A DNA stretch of 7,381 bases from an uncultured Clostridium sp. (lineage in GTDB: Bacteria > Bacillota > Clostridia > Lachnospirales > Lachnospiraceae), in contig USBM01000106.1 of assembly GCA_900552885.1 (NCBI GenBank), forward strand, positions 1 to 7,381, given 5' to 3'. Made by a program: the position numbers and the translations under genes. Under the pieces are notes generated by a model. It did no database searches and was not told the origin of the DNA. It was given only the letters and a program-made list of their open reading frames with translations. Shown here piece after piece: positions 1 through 6,969 of the stretch; positions within the stretch are counted from its first letter, which is position 1; each line of letters opens with the position of its first letter.

Positions 1-971
1 TTGCCAATGATATTGAGCTTAGAATAGAAACTATTATTGAGGGTACTATTACAGAAGCCGGTAAGATTGCATTAGAAGCCAAGTTGTTAAGTGATATCGT
101 AAGAAAGCTTCCTAACAGTGAAGTATTGATTGAGACCAATGCTAACTACCAGGCTAATATCCGTTGTGAACGCTCCAAATTTAATATTCCGGGTACTTCC
201 GGTGAAGATTTCAATTATCTTCCGGAGGTAGAGAAGAATAAGTATATCAGTTTGTCACAGTTTACTTTGAAAGAAGTCATCCGCCAGACGATCTTTAGTA
301 TCTCAGATCAAGAGAATACGAAGATCATGACCGGTGAATTATTTGAAGTGAATGGTGATACTCTTAAAGTTGTTTCTTTAGACGGACATAGAATTTCTAT
401 CCGTAAAGTCAATCTGAAACAAAGTTATGATAACATGAAGGTTATCGTTCCGGGTAAGACATTGAATGATATAAGTAAGATCTTAACTGGAGATGCGGAA
501 GATGAGATTCGTCTGTATGTAACCGATAAGCATATTTTATTTGAGTTTGATCAGACTAAAGTGGTATCCCGTCTGTTAGAAGGAGAGTTCTATAAGATCG
601 ATCAGATGTTATCCAATGATTATGAGACAAAGTTTACAATCAACAAGAAAGAATTTTTAGATTGTATTGACAGAGCATCTTTATTCATTAAGGAATCTGA
701 TAAGAAACCAATCGTTATGAATATTGAGAATTCTAATATATATCTCAAGATTGATTCTTCTCTTGGATCTATGAATGAAGAGATTGAGATTAAGAAAGAG
801 GGTAAGGATCTGATAATAGGATTCAATCGAAAGTTTTTAATGGATGCTTTGCGTGTAATTGATGATGAAGAGGTAGACATTTATATGATCAATGCCAAGT
901 CTCCTTGTTTCATCCGTAATGAAGACAGCAGTTATATTTATCTTATTTTACCGGTTAGTATTGCTGCATAG
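1..971 (+). CDS. dnaN: DNA polymerase III subunit beta (sliding clamp), 5'-truncated
   Basis: The beta clamp is a ring-shaped dimer that encircles DNA and tethers the replicative polymerase and repair factors. The reading frame is open from base 3 (first full codon GCC) to the TAG at 969-971, giving 322 visible residues. Clamps are usually about 370 residues, so roughly 45-50 N-terminal residues lie left of the window. The first visible residues (ANDIELRIET...) match the end of clamp domain 1, and a TTG at 84 is only an internal leucine codon, not a start. Domains 2 and 3 are complete. The protein ends in YLILPVSIAA, where the LILPV segment corresponds to the C-terminal strand lining the clamp-binding pocket. 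The family usually has Arg right after the Pro-[Val/Met]; here it is Ser followed by a short Ile-Ala-Ala tail. The next gene begins 9 bases later, and its ribosome binding site overlaps this stop codon. The call rests on sequence character plus the classical gene order. Confidence 0.96.
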   Translation, partial: ANDIELRIETIIEGTITEAGKIALEAKLLSDIVRKLPNSEVLIETNANYQANIRCERSKFNIPGTSGEDFNYLPEVEKNKYISLSQFTLKEVIRQTIFSISDQENTKIMTGELFEVNGDTLKVVSLDGHRISIRKVNLKQSYDNMKVIVPGKTLNDISKILTGDAEDEIRLYVTDKHILFEFDQTKVVSRLLEGEFYKIDQMLSNDYETKFTINKKEFLDCIDRASLFIKESDKKPIVMNIENSNIYLKIDSSLGSMNEEIEIKKEGKDLIIGFNRKFLMDALRVIDDEEVDIYMINAKSPCFIRNEDSSYIYLILPVSIAA

Positions 972-980
972 GAGAATCGT

Positions 981-1199
981 ATGGAAGTATTAATGTTAAG
1001 AGAAAAAGATGATTATATAAATCTGAGCCAGCTTCTGAAAGCAATGAATATGGTAGAATCCGGAGCTATGGCAAAAGAAGTGATAGATGAAGGATTGGTA
1101 AAAGTAGATGGAGAAGTAGAATCCAGATACCGTAGAAAGTTATATGATGGAATGATTGTGGAATTTAATGGAAAGAAGATTCAGGTTGTTCAATCTTAG
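981..1199 (+). CDS. yaaA: S4-domain RNA-binding protein, YaaA family
   Basis: This is a 72-residue protein made almost wholly of one S4 RNA-binding fold. The signature is visible at about residues 28-60: G-x-x-AKEVIDEGLVKVDGEVE, then R..RKL and a glycine turn before VEF. The basic residues on this face would contact structured RNA. Members of this family sit between dnaN and recF in many Firmicutes (B. subtilis yaaA), and a role in ribosome assembly has been suggested for some relatives; the exact function is not settled. The ATG at 981 is preferred because AGGAG at 970-974 lies 6 bases upstream. An in-frame ATG at 993 has no such site. The ribosome binding site overlaps the dnaN stop codon, so translation of the two genes is probably coupled. 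The gap to recF is 19 bases, consistent with one transcript. Confidence 0.9.
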   Translation: MEVLMLREKDDYINLSQLLKAMNMVESGAMAKEVIDEGLVKVDGEVESRYRRKLYDGMIVEFNGKKIQVVQS

Positions 1200-1218
1200 A
1201 GATGGCAGGTAGAATCAA

Positions 1219-2304
1219 ATGTATATTAATTCACTAGAACTTAGCCATTATAGAAATTATGATGCTTTGTCAATTTCATTTGAACCGGGTATAACAATTC
1301 TATATGGAGATAATGCACAGGGTAAGACTAATATTCTAGAAGCAATCTATATGGCAGGTACTACAAAATCACATCGTGGAACCAAAGACCGGGATGTGAT
1401 CCAGTTTGGAGAAGAAGAGGCCCATATCAGGCTGAATCTTTCAAAATATGAGGTATCCCATAGAATCGATATGCATCTTAAGAAGAACAAGACAAAAGGT
1501 GTTGCCGTTGATGGACAGAGTATCCGTAAAAGTGGTGAATTGTTTGGGATGATACATATTATATTTTTTTCTCCGGAAGATCTCAGTATCATCAAGAATG
1601 GTCCTGCGGAGCGGAGAAGGTTCATGAATCTGGAATTGTGCCAGCTTAACAAAGTATATTATTATAATTACATGAATTATAATAAGGCTCTGAACCAGAG
1701 AAATACTTTACTGAAACAGATTGCATTTCAACCTTCACTGAAGGATACACTTGATATGTGGGATATGTATCTGATCGAATATGGAACTCATCTGATCAAA
1801 GAACGGGAAAACTTCATACAGGAGTTAAATGAGATCGTTAAAGAGATTCATGGACATCTGACCGGTAAGAAGGAATCAATTGAGATTGGATATGACAAGA
1901 ATGTTTCAATGGAAGATTATGAGAAGATTATGACATCTAAGCGGGATATGGATCTTCGGTATCAATCTACGCAGGTAGGACCACATCGGGATGATATCTG
2001 TTTTTATATTAATGGAATTGATGTGAGAAAGTTTGGATCACAGGGACAACAGAGAACAGCAGCATTATCTCTTAAGTTAGCAGAGATTGAACTTGTAAAG
2101 TCTATGATTCATGATACGCCAATTCTTTTGTTAGATGATGTAATGAGTGAGTTAGATCATAATCGCAAGCAATTTTTATTAGAGAGTATGCATGAGATTC
2201 AGACAATTGTTACCTGTACGGGATATGATGATTTTATTAAGTCAAGAATTCATATTAACCAGATCTATCAGGTGACAAATGGAACAGTATCCCTGATTGA
2301 GTAA
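1219..2304 (+). CDS. recF: DNA replication/repair protein RecF
   Basis: RecF is an SMC/ABC-like ATPase that works with RecO and RecR to load RecA at single-strand gaps near stalled forks. At 361 residues it has the usual family length. The Walker A motif GDNAQGKT is at residues 30-37. The conserved SPEDL segment at 118-122 is followed by GPAERRRFMNLE (128-139). The ABC signature region FGSQGQQRT is at 272-280, and Walker B with the catalytic acidic pair is ILLLDDVMSELD, with Asp306-Asp307. All ATPase motifs are therefore intact. The start ATG at 1219 gives the typical N-terminus (MYINSLELSHYRNY). The ribosome binding site is weak: only AGGT at 1207-1210, 8 bases upstream. This suggests modest expression, possibly through coupling to the S4 gene 19 bases upstream. 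It is followed by a 91-bp gap before gyrB rather than by the remB-type gene seen in B. subtilis. Confidence 0.97.
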   Translation: MYINSLELSHYRNYDALSISFEPGITILYGDNAQGKTNILEAIYMAGTTKSHRGTKDRDVIQFGEEEAHIRLNLSKYEVSHRIDMHLKKNKTKGVAVDGQSIRKSGELFGMIHIIFFSPEDLSIIKNGPAERRRFMNLELCQLNKVYYYNYMNYNKALNQRNTLLKQIAFQPSLKDTLDMWDMYLIEYGTHLIKERENFIQELNEIVKEIHGHLTGKKESIEIGYDKNVSMEDYEKIMTSKRDMDLRYQSTQVGPHRDDICFYINGIDVRKFGSQGQQRTAALSLKLAEIELVKSMIHDTPILLLDDVMSELDHNRKQFLLESMHEIQTIVTCTGYDDFIKSRIHINQIYQVTNGTVSLIE

Positions 2305-2313
2305 GATATGATC

Positions 2314-2345
2314 ATTCTGTATCAGATGGAATCTGATTATAGAAT
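2314..2345 (+). promoter_or_regulatory. Hairpin in the recF-gyrB gap
   Basis: ATCAGAT (2321-2327) and ATCTGAT (2331-2337) form a perfect 7-bp stem with a GGA loop. Below a small internal loop, ATTCT (2314-2318) pairs with AGAAT (2341-2345), giving 12 bp in all. No T-tract follows, so it is not a standard intrinsic terminator. It might slow or stabilise transcript between recF and gyrB, or mark an RNA processing site. A TATGAT hexamer at 2348-2353 could be a -10 element for gyrB, but I see no convincing -35 at 16-18 bp. Confidence 0.4.
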
Positions 2346-2383
2346 ATTATGATATAGATAAAGTGAATGTTGTTAAGATTAAT

Positions 2384-2390
2384 AGGAGGA
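2384..2390 (+). promoter_or_regulatory. Strong ribosome binding site that sets the gyrB start
   Basis: AGGAGGA lies 5 bases before the ATG at 2396. A longer in-frame reading from GTG at 2363 would place this near-perfect Shine-Dalgarno sequence inside the coding region and add 11 residues (MNVVKINRRKD) that are not typical of GyrB. The ATG at 2396 is therefore the supported start. Confidence 0.9.
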
Positions 2391-2395
2391 AAGAT

Positions 2396-4318
2396 ATGGG
2401 TAAGAATGGAGAACAGGAATATGGTGCTGACCAGATTCAGATCTTAGAGGGTTTGGAAGCAGTCCGCAAGAGACCCGGTATGTATATTGGTACAACCTCA
2501 GAAAAAGGTTTGCATCACCTGGTATATGAGATTGTAGATAATGCAGTAGATGAGGCACTCGCAGGATATTGTAATGAGATTACTGTTACGATCAATAAGG
2601 ATGGTTCTGTTACTGTCATTGATAATGGTCGTGGTATTCCAACCGGCATTCAGGAAAAAGCAGGTATTCCGGCTGTTGATGTAGTATTTACAATGTTGCA
2701 TGCCGGTGGTAAGTTCGGCGGTGGAGGATATAAGGTTGCCGGTGGTCTTCACGGTGTAGGTGCTTCTGTAGTGAATGCACTTTCTGACTGGTTAGAGGTT
2801 GAGATATACCGGGATGGTAAGATCCATAAGCAGCGTTATGAGAAAGGTAAGATCATTCATCCATTAGAAGTTATCGGTAACACAAGAAAACGTGGAACTA
2901 AAGTAACATTTATGCCGGATGGAACCATCTTCGAGACACTTAACTTTGATTTTGATACATTGAGAACCAGACTTCGTGAGATGGCTTTTCTGACCAAGGG
3001 TCTTAAGATCACACTTGCAGACAAGAGAGCTGGCAAGGAGAAGGAACGGGAATTCCACTATGAAGGTGGTATTAAGGAATTCGTACAGTATATCAATCGT
3101 CACAAAGATCCATTGTATGATAAGATCATTTACTGTGAAGGAGAAAAAGATGGTGTTGTTGTAGAGGTTGCCATGCAGCACAATAATTCTTACAGTGAAT
3201 CTGTCTATACATTTGTTAATAATATTGGAACGATTGAAGGTGGAACGCATTTAACCGGTTTCCGTTCTGCTATTACAAAAGTATTCAATGATTATGCGCG
3301 TAACAATAAGATGCTCAAGGATAATGAGGATAATCTGTCAGGAGATGATCTTCGAGAAGGTCTTGCTGCAATTGTAAGTATCAAGATCGGAGATCCTCAG
3401 TTTGAAAGCCAGACTAAGATCAAGCTTGGTAACTCAGAGGCCCGTACAGCGGTAGACAGTGTAGTAACAGAACAACTTACCATTTTCTTAGAGTTGAATC
3501 CAAAGGTTGCTAAGGTGATCGTGAATAAAGCAGTTCAGGCACAACGTGCGAGAATTGCAGCAAGAAAAGCAAGAGATGTTGCCAGAAAGTCAAACTTAAG
3601 TGATTCCATGGCACTTCCCGGTAAGCTTGCAGATTGTTCGGACAAGAATCCGGAAAATTGCGAGATTTATATTGTTGAGGGAGATTCCGCTGGTGGATCT
3701 GCAAAGACTGCACGTTCCCGTGCAACACAGGCAATTCTTCCACTTCGTGGTAAGATCCTTAACGTAGAGAAAGCAAGAATTGACCGTATTCTTGGTAATG
3801 AAGAGATTAAGGCTATGATCACTGCATTTGGTACGGGTATTCATGAGAATTTTGATATCAGTAAATTGCGTTATCATAAGATCATTATCATGACGGATGC
3901 CGATGTAGATGGTGCACATATCGCAACTTTGATGCTTACATTCTTCTATCGTTTCATGCCGGAATTGATTCGTCAGGGACATGTATATCTGGCACAGCCA
4001 CCTCTTTATAAGTTAGAGAAGAACAAGAAGGTATGGTATGCATATAGTGACGAAGAGTTAGATAACATCCTCAAAGAAGTAGGACGTGATCAGAATAATA
4101 AGATCCAGCGTTACAAAGGTTTAGGTGAGATGGATGCTACGCAGTTATGGGATACTACTATGGATCCGGAGCATCGTATCTTGCTTCGTGTTGGCATTGA
4201 AGATGACAATGAATCTGAAGTAGATCTGACCTTTAATACTTTGATGGGTGATAAGGTAGAACCTCGTAGAGAATTTATTGAGGCAAATGCAAAGTTTGTT
4301 AAGAACTTAGATATCTAA
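2396..4318 (+). CDS. gyrB: DNA gyrase subunit B
   Basis: GyrB is the ATPase subunit of gyrase (A2B2), which introduces negative supercoils and relieves positive supercoils ahead of forks. From the ATG at 2396 it is 640 residues, the usual size for Gram-positive GyrB, lacking the roughly 165-residue insertion of E. coli. The N-terminal GHKL ATPase shows EIVDNAVDEALAG with general-base Glu45 and Asn49, DNGRGIP with Asp76, and the ATP lid GGLHGVG at 116-122. The transducer Gln-Thr-Lys loop is Q339-T340-K341. The Toprim metal site has Glu428 (EGDSAGG) and Asp501, Asp503, Asp505 (DADVD). The C-terminal part carries KGLGEMD from residue 574. Residue 451 in LPLRGK is Arg where E. coli has Lys447, as in some clostridia. 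GyrB rather than ParE is supported by the adjoining recF and gyrA. A 35-bp gap leads into gyrA, so the two subunits are almost certainly co-transcribed. Confidence 0.98.
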   Translation: MGKNGEQEYGADQIQILEGLEAVRKRPGMYIGTTSEKGLHHLVYEIVDNAVDEALAGYCNEITVTINKDGSVTVIDNGRGIPTGIQEKAGIPAVDVVFTMLHAGGKFGGGGYKVAGGLHGVGASVVNALSDWLEVEIYRDGKIHKQRYEKGKIIHPLEVIGNTRKRGTKVTFMPDGTIFETLNFDFDTLRTRLREMAFLTKGLKITLADKRAGKEKEREFHYEGGIKEFVQYINRHKDPLYDKIIYCEGEKDGVVVEVAMQHNNSYSESVYTFVNNIGTIEGGTHLTGFRSAITKVFNDYARNNKMLKDNEDNLSGDDLREGLAAIVSIKIGDPQFESQTKIKLGNSEARTAVDSVVTEQLTIFLELNPKVAKVIVNKAVQAQRARIAARKARDVARKSNLSDSMALPGKLADCSDKNPENCEIYIVEGDSAGGSAKTARSRATQAILPLRGKILNVEKARIDRILGNEEIKAMITAFGTGIHENFDISKLRYHKIIIMTDADVDGAHIATLMLTFFYRFMPELIRQGHVYLAQPPLYKLEKNKKVWYAYSDEELDNILKEVGRDQNNKIQRYKGLGEMDATQLWDTTMDPEHRILLRVGIEDDNESEVDLTFNTLMGDKVEPRREFIEANAKFVKNLDI

Positions 4319-4353
4319 TATATATTGTTTTGTAATTAGAGAAGGAGAAAAGA

Positions 4354-6867
4354 ATGGAAGACAATATTTTTGATAAGGTAAATGAAGTTGACCTTAAGAA
4401 AACCATGGAAAATTATTATATAGATTATGCCATGAGTGTTATTACTTCCCGTGCATTACCGGATGTCAGAGATGGTCTTAAACCTGTTCAGCGAAGAATC
4501 CTGTATTCCATGATCGAGTTGAATAACGGACCGGATAAACCACATCGTAAATGTGCCCGTATCGTCGGTGATACGATGGGTAAATATCATCCACATGGTG
4601 ATACTTCTATCTATGATGCTATGGTTAAACTTGCACAGGAGTGGAATACAAGATATCCGTTAGTAGATGGACATGGTAACTTCGGTTCAGTCGATGGAGA
4701 CGGTGCGGCTGCCATGCGATACACAGAGGCAAGACTTTCAAAGATCTCTATGGAGATGCTTGCAGATATTAACAAGGATACTGTTGATTTTGCACCAAAC
4801 TTTGATGAGACAGAAAAAGAACCGGTGGTTCTTCCATCCCGTTATCCGAATCTGTTAGTGAATGGTACAGGTGGTATTGCGGTTGGTATGGCTACGAATA
4901 TTCCACCACATAATCTTCGGGAAGTCATTAATGCCGTAGTGAAGATCATTGATAATTACATTCAGGAAGACAGAGCAACGACGATTGATGAGATCTTAGA
5001 GATCGTGAAGGGACCGGATTTTCCAACGGGTGCTACTATTTTAGGACGTCAGGGTATTGAAGATGCATATCGTACCGGACGTGGTAAGATCAAGATCCGT
5101 TCCGTAACTGATATCGAGCCAATGTCAAATGGCAAACAGAGAATTGTAGTAACTGAACTTCCATATATGGTCAACAAAGCAAGACTGATCCAGAATATTG
5201 CAACATTAGTGAAAGAGAAGAAGATTGAAGGAATTGCAGAACTTCGTGATGAATCATCCAGAGAAGGTATGCGGATTGCCATTGAGTTAAAGAGAGATAC
5301 CAATGCCAATGTCATCCTCAATCAGTTATATAAACATACGCAGCTTCAGGATAGCTTTGGTGTTATCTTACTTGCCTTGGTAAATGGCGAGCCAAAGGTA
5401 CTGAATCTGTTACAGATGTTAGAGTATTATTTAGATCATCAGAAAGAAGTCGTTACAAGACGTACGAAGTTTGATCTGAATAAGGCAGAGGAACGTGCCC
5501 ACATTTTACAGGGCTTATTGATCGCATTAGACAATATTGATCGTGTAATTGAGATCATTCGTTCTTCTAAGAATGTAGGAGAAGCAAAAGAAAACTTAAT
5601 CAAGGAATTTGGTTTATCCGATGTGCAGGCTCAGGCAATTGTCGATATGAGACTTCGTGCACTTACCGGTTTGGAACGTGAGAAGTTAGAGAATGAGTAT
5701 CGGGAACTGATGGAGCGTATAGCAGAATTAAAGGCAATTCTCGCAGATGAACATAAGTTATTAGGCGTGATCAAAGAGGAGATTCTGATCATTGCAACCA
5801 AGTATGGAGATGAGAGAAGAACCCATATCGGATTTGATGATGATGATATTACGATCGAAGACCTGATCAAGAAAGAGAATACGGTCATTACAATGACCAA
5901 GTTAGGTTATATTAAGAGAATGACAGTTGACAATTTCCGTGCACAGCATAGAGGTGGTAAGGGAATCAAGGGTATGTCTACAATAGATGATGATTTCATT
6001 GAAGATCTGTTTATGACAACCACGCATCATTATCTGATGTTCTTTACGAACAGTGGTAAAGTATATCGAATGAAGGCTTATGAGATTCCAGAATCAGCAA
6101 GAACATCAAGAGGAACTGCGATTGTGAATCTGTTACAGTTGAATCCGGGTGAGAAGATTACAGCCGTGATCGCTTTGAAGAAGTATGAAGAGGGCAAGTT
6201 CTTATTCATGGTAACAAAGAATGGTATCGTGAAGAAGACACCGATTATGGATTATGCAAATGTCAGAAAGACAGGACTTGCTGCAATTACCTTGAAAGAC
6301 GGCGATGAACTGATTGAGGTAAAAGCAACGGATAATACGAAAGATATTATTATGGTAACAAAGCTTGGTATGTGTATCCGTTTCAATGAGACAGATGTCA
6401 GAAGTACCGGCAGAACATCACAGGGTGTGATCGGTATGAACCTGTCAGATGGTGATGAGATCATTGGTATGCAGATGGATACCCAGGGAGAAGATCTGTT
6501 GATCGTATCAGAGAATGGTATGGGTAAACGTACTTCTATGGAAGAATTCACTCCACAACGCCGTGGTGGTAAGGGTGTGAAATGTTATAAGATCAACTCC
6601 AAGACCGGTAATGTTGTTGGTATGAAGGCAGTTAATGATGATAATGAGATCATGTTGATCTCTACCGAAGGAATTGTAATCCGGTTAGAGTGTAGTTCTA
6701 TCTCTGAGCTTGGAAGAATTACTTCCGGCGTGAAGCTGATGAAGATGGATGAAGGTAAGGACATTACGGTTGCATCCATTGCAAAGGTTCGTGATAAGTC
6801 TCCGGAAGACAGTATCGCAGAATTTGAGGCAGAGCAGGAAAAGGAAGAAAAAGAAGAGAAGAATTAG
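4354..6867 (+). CDS. gyrA: DNA gyrase subunit A
   Basis: GyrA is the DNA-cleaving and wrapping subunit of gyrase. It is 837 residues long, normal for the family. The winged-helix domain carries the catalytic pair Arg122-Tyr123 (AAMRYTE), with Tyr123 forming the covalent link to DNA. The quinolone-contact region reads GKYHPHGDTSIYD, with Thr84 and Asp88 at the positions of E. coli Ser83 and Asp87. The C-terminal half is a beta-pinwheel: repeated blade motifs start around residue 510, with a GyrA-box at 531-537 (QHRGGKG) and a second box-like QRRGGKG at 735-741. The GyrA-box and the neighbouring gyrB favour GyrA over ParC. The last roughly 24 residues are a charged Glu/Lys-rich tail of unknown role. 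AAGGAG at 4342-4347 lies 6 bases before the ATG, a strong start. A terminator begins 8 bases after the stop, ending the operon. Confidence 0.98.
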   Translation: MEDNIFDKVNEVDLKKTMENYYIDYAMSVITSRALPDVRDGLKPVQRRILYSMIELNNGPDKPHRKCARIVGDTMGKYHPHGDTSIYDAMVKLAQEWNTRYPLVDGHGNFGSVDGDGAAAMRYTEARLSKISMEMLADINKDTVDFAPNFDETEKEPVVLPSRYPNLLVNGTGGIAVGMATNIPPHNLREVINAVVKIIDNYIQEDRATTIDEILEIVKGPDFPTGATILGRQGIEDAYRTGRGKIKIRSVTDIEPMSNGKQRIVVTELPYMVNKARLIQNIATLVKEKKIEGIAELRDESSREGMRIAIELKRDTNANVILNQLYKHTQLQDSFGVILLALVNGEPKVLNLLQMLEYYLDHQKEVVTRRTKFDLNKAEERAHILQGLLIALDNIDRVIEIIRSSKNVGEAKENLIKEFGLSDVQAQAIVDMRLRALTGLEREKLENEYRELMERIAELKAILADEHKLLGVIKEEILIIATKYGDERRTHIGFDDDDITIEDLIKKENTVITMTKLGYIKRMTVDNFRAQHRGGKGIKGMSTIDDDFIEDLFMTTTHHYLMFFTNSGKVYRMKAYEIPESARTSRGTAIVNLLQLNPGEKITAVIALKKYEEGKFLFMVTKNGIVKKTPIMDYANVRKTGLAAITLKDGDELIEVKATDNTKDIIMVTKLGMCIRFNETDVRSTGRTSQGVIGMNLSDGDEIIGMQMDTQGEDLLIVSENGMGKRTSMEEFTPQRRGGKGVKCYKINSKTGNVVGMKAVNDDNEIMLISTEGIVIRLECSSISELGRITSGVKLMKMDEGKDITVASIAKVRDKSPEDSIAEFEAEQEKEEKEEKN

Positions 6868-6874
6868 TAAGAGG

Positions 6875-6903
6875 ATGGGGCTACCTTTGGTAGTCCCATT
6901 TTT
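6875..6903 (+). terminator. Rho-independent terminator after gyrA
   Basis: ATGGGGCTACC (6875-6885) pairs with GGTAGTCCCAT (6889-6899) as an 11-bp stem with one G·U pair (6880/6894) and a TTT loop. It runs directly into a T-tract (6899-6903). There is no T-tract on the other side, so it acts on the + strand. It closes the dnaN-gyrA transcription unit and separates it from the non-coding element and HAD gene downstream. Confidence 0.92.
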
Positions 6904-6925
6904 CAGACAATTCTCCCTAACTTTT

Positions 6926-6954
6926 GATATTCATGAGAATGGACGATGAATATC
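6926..6954. repeat. 9-bp perfect inverted repeat upstream of the structured element
   Basis: GATATTCAT (6926-6934) and ATGAATATC (6946-6954) are exact reverse complements separated by 11 bases. No T-tract follows, so it is not a terminator. It could be a protein-binding operator, since the -35-like hexamer at 6940-6945 lies in its centre, or the first hairpin of a longer structured transcript. Confidence 0.5.
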
Positions 6955-6969
6955 TTTGTGTTGTATGAT
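6940..6969 (+). promoter_or_regulatory. Possible promoter for the structured element
   Basis: TGGACG (6940-6945) matches 4 of 6 positions of a -35 box, and TATGAT (6964-6969) matches 5 of 6 of a -10 box, with an 18-bp spacer. The predicted transcription start is near 6976, within the left arm of the long quasi-palindrome. If so, the first few pairs of the closing stem would be absent from the RNA. The -35 match is weak, so this is tentative. Confidence 0.35.

Noticed and set aside
84..86. TTG at 84 as the dnaN start
   Set aside because: The frame is open to base 3 upstream and those residues match clamp domain 1, so the gene simply continues out of the window.
2864..3250. 128-codon antisense reading within gyrB
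   Set aside because: Lies wholly opposite conserved gyrB coding sequence and shows no recognisable domain; other antisense readings in gyrB, gyrA, recF and dnaN were dismissed for the same reason.
6749..6949. 66-codon + strand reading overlapping the gyrA end
   Set aside because: Out-of-frame shadow of the charged gyrA tail running through the terminator; composition is a frame-shifted Lys/Arg-rich artefact with no supporting start signal.
6933..6968. Tiny ORF of 11 codons (MRMDDEYLCVV) after the gyrA terminator
   Set aside because: No ribosome binding site before the ATG, very short, and it lies within the inverted repeat and promoter-like region.
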